From Petrosia ficiformis (Eukaryota > Porifera > Demospongiae > Haplosclerida > Petrosiidae), in contig OX345643.1 of assembly GCA_947044365.1 (NCBI GenBank), positions 563,501 through 627,500 on the forward strand: a stretch of DNA of 64,000 bases, written 5' to 3'. Below the pieces are notes generated by a model. The model was not told the DNA's origin. It searched no databases and worked only from the letters and a program-made list of their open reading frames with translations. Shown here one piece after another: positions 1-10,584 of this stretch. The position numbers were made by a program, and so were the translations under genes. Numbering within the stretch: the first letter of the stretch is position 1; the number at the start of each line of letters is the position of its first letter.

Positions 1-84
1 ATATTACATTTTTTTGTAATTGACCTCATGTCTGCCTCTCAATAAATATATAAACAGAACTGTAACGACAAATTGTGTTAGACA

Positions 85-118
<34 letters not shown>

Positions 119-920
119 AACGCTAAATTTTATGAATAAGGCTGAAAGAGGAAAGTGACCTGGTAGTCACGGGAATTGAACCCAGGGCCACTGACTTTGT
201 AGTATTTAGTGTTTATTTTCAATATGAGGCGAGATCAGCAAAACATTATTATAACAAAATGAAAAAAAAACAAGACAAACTATAAAAATTACATAAACAA
301 TTATTATATATCACATGACATTGAGCCAATCATGTTTTCATATATGTATTTAATACATAGTTACTATTACTATAGGATAAAGGTGTACATCCCCACTAAT
401 ATACTATTACTATAGGATCAAGGTGTACAAACCCACCCAAGTATTGATAGTTTAAATATTTTTACATATTTTATCAGCAACACCTAACTACACAAAACAG
501 TATGATCTTATTTATCATAATAATTATATTATGTATTACTTTGTTGCTTGAGTGTGGGAGGACATCTGCCTTAGTTTGTATAGCCTGTGTTTGGAATGCA
601 GTTTTATATTACATATTGCATTCTGAAGACAAGATTTCTTTTGGGAAAGTGTAAAGTATGCACGACTTTATAATAAACAACATCTGAATTTGTACTACAA
701 GTATTCACTAGTACTCCACAGATAATTCAATAATTATATAATGTAAATTATAACAGTAACTTGGACGTAACAACAACCTACATATTATTGTAGTATATTG
801 TAGCATACTTTAACTGTTAAACAGACATACTTAAATATATGTTTACTCATGTTTAATTTACACTGTGTACTATTCCAGGATATCATAACAAATGCATTTC
901 AAATTAAAGTAAAAAAAATT
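1..920. other. Non-coding AT-rich flank
   Basis: No exon with coding character or splice signals was found on either strand. It holds an AT dinucleotide run near 91-115 and, near 150-205, a short tRNA-like segment listed separately. Confidence 0.5.
150..205 (-). repeat. tRNA-derived SINE-like remnant (B box)
   Basis: Read on the minus strand, this contains GGGTTCAATTCCC, which fits a Pol III B box/T-arm (4 of 5 stem pairs with its surroundings), followed by an acceptor-like GACTACCA. No matching 5' acceptor strand or A box was found upstream, so this is a tRNA-related SINE tail or tRNA pseudogene fragment rather than a tRNA gene. Confidence 0.3.
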
Positions 921-1426
921 TTTTTATGGCCCGTAGGGCCATCCCTATAATTGCTTTCCACGGGGTTTAATGTATATATATATATATATATATAATATAT
1001 ATATATATTCTTGTGTCACTTGCGCGACTATGCGTTGTATACGTAGTTAAGGAAGTTGCGTCATTCCCGGGGGCTCGGTCAATTAATGGGCGTGGCGCGT
1101 AAAAGAACGCGCGCTCCAACTCACACGACCAGCAGGAAGAAAGCTGCCTGTAGGCTGTAGCTAAGTAGCTTACGTAGAAACTGGAACTAGTAGCTAGCTA
1201 TTCTGCCTGAAATATATTCCTAAAGTTCTACAAGGTCCTTTGAAAGGTCAGGAGAGTAGATAATCAAAATAATAACTATAATAAGCTGATGTGTTTTAGG
1301 CATGATAAAGTCAGCCATGATTACTGAATGCTGGACACCACAAAGCAGTCATAGGGATACTTTTGTCTTCACTTAAATTTGTAAAGCAATCATAGGGATG
1401 TTTTTTTTCTCTATATACACTTGTTT
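921..1426. repeat. Dispersed repeat, copy 1 of 2
   Basis: About 500 bp almost identical to 7974-8448. It begins with the near-palindrome ATGGCCCGTAGGGCCAT, then an AT dinucleotide run, then an unusually GC-rich core (about 1020-1140) in an AT-rich context, and ends in a T-rich stretch. No long terminal inverted repeats or convincing ORF were seen. The 7974 copy splits a CD225 relic, which shows that the sequence is mobile. The class is unknown. Confidence 0.75.
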
Positions 1427-2086
1427 TGTAATATTATAAAATGAAACTTGTGTATTGTTAGATGTGACCTTTAAATTGATTTATCTTTATGTAAACACTT
1501 AAGTTTAATTAGTCTGGTTGTAAGAACTTTTTAAAACCTGTCTCTTAATTAGTTTTGATGTACATGTGCTTTGAAATCTGGAATCTTCCAGAATCTTCTT
1601 AGCTTTACGATTCATTTTTGTAATGTGTTCAGTGTACAAGTATTGTGTTCAGTGTATAAGTATTGTGTTCAGTCTATAACTCTGTAAATTCTGAAAACCA
1701 TATTCTAACATGTATAACCAATACAATTGGTTGAATTATCCGGTATTGTAGGAACCAAATGATTGCTGTGGGTCACCACACTTGTATGCTACATCTATGT
1801 TTTGACACAAACAAAGGCCATAGGTGGCCCATTGCATTCAATTTACATTCATTATAATATATAATTATAAGTTGATTGATTATTCCTAAGTTAGAACATT
1901 GTCTCTTCAACCAGACACATCATCTAGATCTGAGCACTTTTAATGATGGTTATACGAGTATTATCAAGACTCCATGCCTGGTATTATGGAGAATGTTTGC
2001 AATAAACAAGCTCTACGATAGTTAGTTTAAAATGGCTATCTTTCAGTCATTTACATGCATAATAATTTTCACTAAATTATTTGTAC
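1427..2086. other. Non-coding interval
   Basis: No supported exon was found. The segment lies 3' of the two-exon fragment at 2087-2262 (minus strand). I looked for a downstream exon of that gene here and found none in frame. A short near-tandem repeat (GTGTTCAGTGTATAAGTATT type) lies at about 1624-1680. Confidence 0.4.
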
Positions 2087-2262
2087 CTGAATTGGTGGAG
2101 TATCTGTGTAGGCATGAGTAAATGCACCTGGTGGTCCGACTTCATAGCTCTGGGTATCTGTGTAAAAGAACAGCAGCAAAACAGACAACAACCACAAGAA
2201 CAACGAAACAAACAAATGTAAAATAGATAGAAAACTTTTATTAGTTACTAACCATAAGACAT
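2087..2262 (-). CDS. 5' exons of a small, possibly truncated gene
   Basis: Two exons are supported on the minus strand: 2253-2262 (ATGTCTTATG, donor GTTAGT) and 2087-2157 (acceptor ACACAG, donor GTACAA). Together they encode 27 in-frame residues, starting MSYDTQSYEVGP and ending in a proline-containing stretch, and the frame stays open across the second donor with phase 0. The tiny first exon and the Gln/Pro-containing N-terminus resemble the neighbouring CD225 genes, but no CD225 domain exon follows in 1-2086. Either the rest lies beyond the window, or the gene was truncated by the repeat at 921-1426. I do not recognise the protein. Confidence 0.4.
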
Positions 2263-3457
2263 CTTTGGCAGAATTCAATGTTTCTCTAACGCTAACGGAA
2301 AAAATTCGGAACGTCGATCGCTATTTGTACTCGCGTACGACTGAGGGGGCGCCATAATAATTAGTTTTGTGGGTTAGCATGAAGCCATGAAGCCATGAAT
2401 ATAGAATATAGTCTATTTGTGTGATAATGTGTTTAGAAGATGTTTGAAGTAGTATCGTTTATTTGCAGACAGAGTAACTGACAGACACAACCGATTGCTT
2501 ATAACCCCTTGCCCAGCATACTGTGCGAGGTAATAAGACATTTTGACTTTCAGTTAAACTAAACTATAACTAAATTACAAGAATACAAGTCTATTAGAAT
2601 AACTAAATGGTCAAAATTAGTTAACTAAAATTAAAACCCTTTTAGTAAGCCTAACTACAACTATAACTAAAATTGCGATAAACTATAACTATAACTAAAA
2701 GTGATCATTATTGTTATACTAAAACAACAATGCAGAACAAACAAGAATTAGAAATTAGTTTTCTATTTAACAGAATAGACATAGAAGAATTCAATACAGG
2801 AACCATCTATCCATAGAAAATCAGAGAGCATTCATACACCTGGCTAGGGTAGAGCTCACTCGGGTATTAGTTAAATATCTACCTTTCACCATTACAGCTA
2901 AGTAATTATGCACATGTGTATGTTATGCAAATATATACAGATAGATGTTTGTACAATGTATATAACAGGTTCTATAAAAGTAATACCAAGTTGCATAGCA
3001 TGATGTGCATGACAGTACTACAATACATTTTGCAATCAGTAGCAAAATTATCATGCAAGTGTGATTATATTTGGTGTATGTGTATGCATAATGTATGTCT
3101 ATGTATTATAATGATAATACAGTTTTGGATCTATTAAACTGAACACTATACATAATTTCATTATTATTATTATTGTACGGTTAATTAGAGATAAGATGTG
3201 TTATTCTGGGTCTCTGTATACAATCATTAATCCTTTCCAATCGTCCATATATTAAACAATAAAGCATTGTTTATTACACAGTGAACTAGCATTACTATTA
3301 TCCTATATAATACCATTTCAATGATAGTATATAAAAGAAACCAACAATAAAAAGCATTCAATTTATCAAATTCACAAGACAATAAAAACATACACAACAA
3401 TGACAGCATATTAAAAAAATTAACTTTACACAACCGGATTAACTGTCTTTGTCAAAA
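2263..3457. other. Spacer with dispersed repeat and duplicated flank
   Basis: Positions 2541-2731 are a dispersed repeat (separate entry). Positions 2780-2940 match 5430-5590, which marks the 3' flank of the duplicated CD225 gene unit. A minus-strand AATAAA lies near 3268-3273, downstream of the gene ending at 3458. The short ORFs here have no coding support. Confidence 0.5.
2541..2731. repeat. Dispersed 'CTAAAACTAAAACC' repeat
   Basis: This segment is rich in AACTATAACTAAA motifs and has a recognisable order of blocks. The same order recurs at about 46894-47070, in part at 47880-48000, and at 49484-49714. The last copy has the same end, terminating in CTAAAACAACAAT. It is a family of short interspersed repeats of unknown class; the three longer copies lie in three unrelated contexts. 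Confidence 0.65.
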
Positions 3458-4706
3458 CTAATCATATTCATATTCACTTGTTACAACACTGAATCGTACA
3501 ATAATACTAATAACGATTATAATCCAGATGATCGCACCAACAACAACGCCAATAATGTTGAGATACAAGGCAGTGCGACGATTCTTCTCCATCAATATGA
3601 TATTACCACGAGCTTCTGCCTCTTGAGCCTGTCATAGGATACGACATAACCATGCATATAATTATATATAGATGAAATTTATATCTGTATAGATAAGTTA
3701 ATAAGTCTCTAAGTAACCAATGTTACTCTTGACTTACATTTAAGGCATAAAAAATGGCCGGAATTGTACACAGGAGGGCCCACCAGCTACCACAAACAAA
3801 ACACAAAATGCTCATTACAATAGACAACAGAAGATAATGATCTCCGCTTCCATATTGACGAGTATAGATCACTGGAGCAGGTTGAGTCACCACAACTGTA
3901 TTCTATAAAAGGAAAAATACACACTTGTTCATAACTTCATAAGATTTGGGAATGGCTAATAATCCTATAGTAATAGTATATAGTAAAACTATAAATCTGT
4001 TGTGTTAAGTGTTGTACATTACATTACATTGCACCAATACTTGTGCACTTTGCGTGATGTTCACAAAACAGTTTTATAGTGATATAGGTTAAGTTGATTT
4101 CTATACCTGTTTAGGGACTGCTTGATATCCCCCTTGATATCCCCCTACATAAGGTGGAGGAGGAGCTGTATGAGATAAGATAGATAAATAGATAGATAGA
4201 TAGACACATAGACATACAGACAGAGAGAGAGAAACATACAGACACAGAATGCATGAAGATGTAACAGAAAATGTCTTTTTGTTTTAATATATGCATGAGT
4301 TTTATACAAGGTATATAGATAGTTTATGACATACCTTGAGGTTGAGGTGGGTAACCAACCACAGGTGGAGGGTAACCAGCCTGAGGTGGAGGGTAACCAG
4401 GTGGTTGCTGAAAGTTAAAAAAATGAGTTAGAAAGGTAATTCAGTAGAGAGTATGTTGGTTAGCCATCTCAACAAGAATACAAATGGTTTGTAGGCTCAT
4501 ATAATTGTTTAAACACATCCAATCTTCCATCCATAGATAAAACAGATGTTATGAAGACAATGAAGTTGCATGAACCATTGACTATTTAACTAAAAAAATA
4601 TTACTCACGCCATAAGGTGAAGGTTGAAACAAAGGCTGATTATCCTCTGTGAATATGGAATAGAATAATAAATACATTGACAAAGCAATTAATACTTACT
4701 GTCCAT
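3458..4706 (-). CDS. CD225/dispanin (IFITM-like) protein, gene A
   Basis: Six exons: 4700-4706, 4609-4646, 4335-4407, 4107-4165, 3738-3902, 3458-3628. They join in frame to about 170 aa. The 7-nt first exon gives ATGGACA. Residues 1-59 are Pro/Gly/Tyr/Gln-rich (GYPPPQ and GGYQ repeats). The CD225 domain follows: a first hydrophobic segment at about 82-113 with Cys and CTIPAI, a polar loop with AQEAEAR and EKNRR, and a second transmembrane helix at about 134-160 containing LNIIG. The last residues are acidic with tyrosines (SEYEYD). Family knowledge: CD225/dispanins are small membrane proteins including IFITMs and proline-rich transmembrane proteins. The function here is unknown. Gene B is a duplicate of this gene. 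Confidence 0.9.
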
Positions 4707-4944
4707 GCTTGCTTGACTTCAGTTTTGGGAAAATGTGAGGCCAGCAATGCTGTCCAGTCATGTGATTGTATATTTAGATATTGTTGTCATCATCACAATC
4801 ACACTATGAATATTATCTCAGTGAGTCAATTAAACAATTAATACTACCATCACATTATCAAGATTAATGATTATCTTAATATGTCTGTAAATTCAAAAAA
4901 CAATCACTACACACGGTTATTAATATTGATGCAGAAAAGTTGTA

Positions 4945-5215
4945 GACAAGTTTTCATTCAAAATTGCTGCCTTCACAATGAGAAGCCAAGACATCATAAA
5001 AGTAATTATTGAGATAGAAGGCAATATGATGATTCTTTATCATCATTACCATGAGGTACTGCCTCTTAAGCCTGCCATAGGATGAATAAACCATATAATT
5101 TTATTAAATTAGTTTTTATGCTTGAATATATGTTATCATGTCATCACAGTGTATATTAATGGCATAAACAATTTGCAGGAATTGTACACAATACTCTGCA
5201 AGAATAATGGAAATT
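4945..5215 (-). pseudogene. CD225 gene relic
   Basis: Positions of about 5007-5090 align with the last exon of genes A/B (TTGAGATA, CATCATTACCATGAGG and TGCCTCTTAAGCCTG remain recognisable) but are full of substitutions and indels. Positions 5133-5210 align with the end of the CD225 exon. A closely similar relic lies at 7845-8695, so the relic was duplicated together with the active gene. No open frame survives. Confidence 0.7.
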
Positions 5216-6036
5216 GTAATTTAATTAGTTGTGTAGGTTCTTATGACTGCATGGTGATATATATATACAATACACTACTAATTATTATAATCCAATAATA
5301 ATTACAGTTTCAATTTCCTTATATGGTCTAATTGATTTACAAGCAAAATACATATTTTAATTAGTTTTCCAATTCTTCTTTGTGCAGATTTTGGACGATA
5401 TTTGATGACAAAATATTGAGTATTATTTAATTTACAGATCCAATACAGTAACCATCCATCCTTTGAAAATCAGGGAGCATTCATACACCTGGCTAGGGTA
5501 GAGCTCACTTTTATTAAATATCTACTACCTTCCACCATTACAGCTGAGTAATCATGCACATGAGTATATTATGCAAATCCAGATAAATATGTTTGTACAA
5601 TGTATGTAGGTTGTAACATTATAACTTAGGTTCTATAAAATTAATACCAAGATGCATGGCCAGATGTACCGAAGGTGCGTGATAGTACTTAACTAAACTA
5701 TGCTGTGTCACCACAAAAGGTAATTATTGTGCATAATTATTATGCAAATGTGATGAATTGGTGTATGTGCATGCACTTGTTTATGTAATTTTTGTGTTTC
5801 ATAATGATAATACATATCAAGGTTGTACTAGGGGGAGGGGCAGATGGGAGTTCCTAGTCTTGTAAGGTTGTTTGCATTCCATCTGGTTCCAAATCTGTAT
5901 CTGTTAGAAGCCACACTCACCCCAGGGATATAATTATAGAGGGTCTAAACGTTTTTGAGATTATTTCCAAAAAGCAATACACAGCATATTAGAAAAAATT
6001 AACTTTATACAACAAGATTGACTGTTCTTGTAAGAA
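5216..6036. other. Spacer between CD225 units
   Basis: Positions 5430-5590 match 2780-2940 (TCATACACCTGGCTAGGG block). This shows that the tandem unit comprises 3' flank, gene and relic. No independent gene was found. A G-rich patch lies near 5829-5850. Confidence 0.5.
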
Positions 6037-7559
6037 CTATTCATTATACTCATTAGCTTCCTTTTGTGCAGTACTGACTCGTACGATAATACTAATCATG
6101 AAAATAACCCAGGTGACCACACCAACAACAAGGCCAATAATGTTGAGATACAAGGCAGTGCGACGTTTCTTCTCCATCAATATGGTATTACCACGAGCTT
6201 CTGCCTCTTGAGCCTGTCAAGGATATGACAAAACCAATTATAGATGCAATAATTATTATATATATCAGTATAGATAAGTTAAGTAATTAATTCTCTAAGC
6301 TACTCGACTTACATTTATGGCATAAAAAATGGCCGGAATTGTACATAGCAGGGCCCACCAGGTACCACAAATAAAACAGAAAATGCTCATTATAATAGAC
6401 AACAGAAGATAATGATCTCCGCTTCCATATTGACGAGTATAGATCACTGGAGCAGGTTGTTGAGTCACCACAACTGTATTCTATAAAAGGAAAAATACGC
6501 ACTTGTTCATAACATCATAATAATCCCACACTTCAGTTTTCATATATAGTAAAGCTGTAAAAGTGTTGTACATTACATTACATTGCACCAATACTTGTGC
6601 ACTTTGCGTGATGTTCACAAAACAGTTTTATAGTGATATAGGTTAAGTTGATTTCATACCTGTTTAGGGACTGCTTGATATCCCCCTTGATATCCCCCTA
6701 CATAAGGTGGAGGAGGAGCTGTATGAGATAAGATAGATATACAGAGAGAGAGAGAGAAAGAAAAGACACAGAATGCAAGAAGATGTAATAGAAAATGTCT
6801 TAATATATGCTTGAGTTTTATACAAGGTAGATAGTTTATGACATACCTTGAGGTTGAGGTGGGTAACCAACCTCAGGTGGAGGGTAACCAGCCTGAGGTG
6901 GAGGGTAACCAGGTGGTTGCTGAAGGTAAAAAAAAAAGGTAATTCAGTAGAGAGTATGTTGGTTATAGTCTCGCGAGCCAGACACGCCCACCCAAGAGGA
7001 AGGGTCTGGTTGCATTCAATAGAGCAACTTGTATCCGACATAGGAAATCCTACGCTCCAATCAAATAAGAGCAAACCAAAATGTCATTAAAAGCCACGCC
7101 TAAACGTTTATTACGTAATAAAAGAAATGTATACTCCATGCCTATCATGTGTTATCCACACCCGGATGACAGCTGATGACGCTAAAACATCACTAAGTAT
7201 ATGGCTTCATTTAGATACAAGTTGCTCTATTGAATGCAACCAGACCCTTCCTCTTGGGTGGGCGGGTCTGGCTCGCGAGACTATGTTGGTTAGCCGTCTC
7301 AACAAGAAAATACAAATGGTTTGTAGGCTCATATAATTGTTTAAACATATCCAATCTTCCATCCATGGACAAACATATATTATGAAGACAAACGTTGCAT
7401 GAACCATTGACTATTAAATAACTAAAAAATTATTACTCACGCCATGAGGTGAAGGTTGAAGCAAAGGTTGATTATCCTCTGTGAATATGGAAGAGAAATA
7501 TTATTACTACTATGTACATAATAAATACATTGACAAAGAAATTAATACTTACTGTCCAT
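6037..7559 (-). CDS. CD225/dispanin (IFITM-like) protein, gene B
   Basis: Six exons: 7553-7559, 7441-7478, 6847-6919, 6660-6718, 6313-6480, 6037-6213, giving about 173 aa. Exon sizes and phases match gene A, with one extra Gln before the CD225 domain and two more codons in the last exon. The Pro-rich N-terminus, the CD225 exon (about residues 60-115, with CTIPAI) and the second transmembrane helix are all intact. The tail differs (ends KEANEYNE rather than SEYEYD). Intron 2 is lengthened by a 318-bp transposon (6966-7283) that gene A lacks. The intact frame suggests a functional duplicate. Confidence 0.9.
6966..7283. mobile_element. MITE with 69-bp inverted termini and 9-bp target duplication
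   Basis: The ends are TAGTCTCGCGAGCC and its complement, with inverted repeats of about 69 bp almost perfect in sequence (left 6966-7035, right about 7214-7283). TGTTGGTTA flanks both sides (6957-6965 and 7284-7292), and gene A at the same intron position has a single uninterrupted TATGTTGGTTAGCC. No transposase is encoded. A 9-bp duplication is typical of Mutator-like elements, but the family is not proven. Confidence 0.9.
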
Positions 7560-7844
7560 GCTTGCTTGACTTCAGTTCTGGGAAAATGGAGTCAGCAAAG
7601 GTTGTCCAGTCATGCGATACTGCAGCGATAGTGTCATCTACCTCGTCCCCATCCGGATATCCGGTCACGCTCACAGCGAAAGGTCTTTCAACCGGATGGG
7701 ACGAGATGAACTTATGAAGTGTGATCATGGATCACACTTCACTATGAATAATATTATCTCAGTGACATCATGTAAATTCAAAAAACGTTAATTAACTGAT
7801 GCAGTTATTAATTTTATTCACACAGGACAGTTGTAGTGACAAGT
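7560..7844. other. Spacer upstream of gene B with small inverted repeats
   Basis: Near 7645-7715 an inverted repeat pairs CTCGTCCCCATCCGGATA with its near complement, and 7716-7742 is a near-palindrome around GTGTGATCATGGATCACAC. The corresponding region upstream of gene A lacks these, so they are probably a small insertion. No gene was found. Confidence 0.45.
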
Positions 7845-8022
7845 TTCATTCAAAATTACTGCCTCCACACAAAAAAATGAGGATGAGAATCCAAGACATC
7901 ACAAAAGTAGTTATGCCTATTGTACACGACGATTCGTTAGGGTATTACCACGAGCTTAGCCTGTCATAAACCATTTTTATGGCCCGTAGGGCCATCCCTA
8001 TAATTGCTTTCCACGGGGTTTA

Positions 8023-8063
<41 letters not shown>

Positions 8064-8695
8064 TGTGTCACTTGCGCGACTATGCGTTGTATACGTAGTT
8101 AAGGAAGTTGCGTCATTCCCGGGGGCTCGGTCAATTAATGGGCGTGGCACGTAAACGAACGCGCGATCAAGCTCTACACACCAGCAGAAAGAAAGCTGTT
8201 GAACTTACGTAGAAACTGGAACTAATAGCTAGCTATTCTGCCTGAAATATATTCCTAAAGTTCTACAAGGTCCTTTGAAAGGTCAGGAGAGTAGATAATC
8301 AAAATAATAACTATAATAAGCTGTTGTCTTTCATGCTTGATAAAGTCAGCCATGATTACTGAATTCTGCACACCACAAAGCAGTCATATCTTCACTTAAA
8401 TTTGTAAAGCAATCATAGGGATGTTTTTTTCTCTATATACACTTGTTTATGCTTTCATTGTATGTTAAATAGTGTGTTAAGAATAAAAAAATATTATATG
8501 CTACATGTCATCACAGTGTACATTAATGGCATAAACAATTTGCAGGAATTGTACACAATACAGCCCACCAGGTACCAAATAAGAAGCGAAAATGGTCAGC
8601 AAAATAGACATCATCAGATAATGATCTCCACTTCCATAACCTCTTGTATTCATCACTGTAGGAGGCCAACTCACTACCACTGTTGTCTAATAGGG
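7845..8695 (-). pseudogene. CD225 gene relic split by a repeat
   Basis: Positions 7845-7973 are a decayed last exon (CCACGAGCTTAGCCTG retained). Positions 8505-8690 are a CD225 exon still reading TTVVV, YGSGDHYLM and MSILLTIF before a one-base loss shifts the frame. The dispersed repeat 7974-8448 lies between the two, where an intron would be. This is the counterpart of the relic at 4945-5215. Confidence 0.8.
7974..8448. repeat. Dispersed repeat, copy 2 of 2
   Basis: Same element as 921-1426, in the same orientation, including the GC-rich core. The first shared bases are TTTTTATGGCCCG and the last are ACACTTGTTT. It lies inside a CD225 relic, and no clear target duplication could be seen. 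Confidence 0.75.
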
Positions 8696-8767
8696 AAAGA
8701 AATGGTGTGCATGAAAATTCATGTGTCTTGCATGCTATAGCAATAGGCGTAGAAACAACTGATTAAC

Positions 8768-8998
8768 AAACAAACAAGCAGCCACAATGGCTTATAAAAT
8801 TCATAAAACACAGCCACAAAGGGCTGGAAAATATTAAAGCAGCCACCCTGGCTTAGAAAATAACAATAACAATTAGCCACAATGGCTTAGATAATTTATC
8901 TAAGCCATTGTGGCTAATTGTTCAATCAGCCACCATGACTTAGAAAATAAGCAGCCACAATGGCTTAGAAAATGAGCAGCCAGAATGGCTTACAATAA
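8768..8998. repeat. Degenerate 24-bp tandem repeat with perfect palindrome
   Basis: About eight units resemble AGCAGCCACAATGGCTTAGA. One unit is present in both orientations and forms a perfect palindrome at 8868-8922: 27-bp arms around a single central base. No coding potential was seen. Confidence 0.8.
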
Positions 8999-9256
8999 GA
9001 ATTTAATAATTTGGTGTATTAAAGAATCATCAATCATCATAATAATATTATTATAGTTCGTAAAAGGATATAGTAAAGTGTAATTATTCAGGAAAAGCTG
9101 TTTCCAGTTGTCATGGATATATGTATACAAGTATAGCTACTGGTTCAGGACGTGCAGGACCTTGTGTTACTTCATATTTATATGGCAGAGGATCTGTAAA
9201 ATGTTAATAATATGTATATAGATATATTGAAAAAATATCATACATTTTTAACTCAC

Positions 9257-10148
9257 AATCAATGCTGCATATATTGCAGGAATAGTACAACTCAAAGTAA
9301 CCCATGCTCCACAATTCAAACAAAATATAGTCATGCACAAAGACAACATCAGATAATTGTCACTTGGTGGATTGTATATTGGAGTGGTATAACCTGGTTG
9401 AATGGTTACCACAGTTGGACGAGCACATCTAGGCTGAGACAAATGAACAAATAATATTATGATGTTACGTAAAGCAAATAACATATAGGAGTAAACTCAT
9501 CAGTGGTACAAACTATAAAGGTATGTATCTAATAACAGGACATTACAACAAAAATGCATTACTATTATTAAATCATAGTTCAAATTATCATAAGACTTCC
9601 CCCAAAAGGAAATTCACAATTATATGTTAGGTGAGATAATAACTAACTTGTTGAGTTGAAGGAACAGCTTGATTCAAAGATTCTAATATGTTTTGATGTT
9701 ATCAAAAAGGAAAAAAAAATCATTTATACTAACCTTCATAGCCTACAGGCTGATGAGTATTACAACCAGGCTGTGGAGCATCAGGTGGATGTGGGCGCTG
9801 AAGGTAAAAATAACATTATCTTGAAGGTAATTAATGATAGTGTTGTTTATACAGTTAATTTCTCAAGCAACACAAATCACAAATGACTGTAGTAGCGTAC
9901 AGATGTGTTAAATTTTATATAAAGTTGTGCTATTCATAATATAGTCTTACTGATAACATAGCACTTTTATTAATAGTCAGGACCTTTAATTCTGTTTGCA
10001 AAAATATTCATTATTATACATATACTTACAGATTCATAAGGTGATGGTTGAAGTAAAGGTTGAGTGTCTTCTGTTGATATAGAAGAGAAACATTAATTTT
10101 ATATTCATAAACAAAATTAATTAACAGTTATAGTGACTTACTTTCCAT
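9257..10148 (-). CDS. CD225/dispanin protein, gene C, lacks the usual last exon
   Basis: Exons 10142-10148, 10030-10070, 9734-9797, 9648-9682 and 9257-9433 join in frame to 108 residues. The N-terminus MEKDTQPLLQPSPY is like genes A/B/D, followed by a His/Pro/Gln-rich part and a CD225 exon with CLNCGAW and CTIPAI. The exon encoding the polar loop and second transmembrane helix is not found downstream. Reading into the intron stops after two codons. Alternatively, splicing to the acceptor at 9194-9195 would add eight residues before a stop. The segment up to 9193 also has an open phase-1 frame (DPLPYKYEV) and may be an exon of a lost gene. The product probably has only the first hydrophobic segment. 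Confidence 0.65.
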
Positions 10149-10584
10149 GATACATACGTAGCTTGACTTGACGTTTGTAAGCAATGAAAGTGGGTTGATG
10201 TATATCTGGTTATATCAATGTCCTCCCCCCAGGAGGGTTACATAAACAACTGTCTGTGTGTGTGTGTGTGTCTGTTCACCATTTCTCAAAACCTATATAT
10301 ACATTTGAACTATGTACTTGGATATGATATGTTAGCAACAACTACTTATGTTAACACTACATGGTAGGGCCATTCACTGTAGTGCTTTACAATTAATATT
10401 ACAAATACTATGTGTTATGCATCTCAATATGGTTTGAGTTCAATGCACATCTGTGTGTGTATTAACAACCATCATGCACTGTGGACACTGTTCGATTTGA
10501 CATCAAATATCACAACACAAAATCAAAACAGAAATACAAAAGTATTGTTTTGAAGTATTACTGTTACAAGATAATGAGTCTTTT
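10149..10584. other. Spacer between genes C and D
   Basis: No exon was found. A GT dinucleotide microsatellite lies at about 10253-10271. Confidence 0.45.

Noticed and set aside
2916..3433. Short ORFs on both strands at 2.9-3.4 kb
   Set aside because: No splice sites, family resemblance or conservation with the duplicated flank at 5.5 kb.
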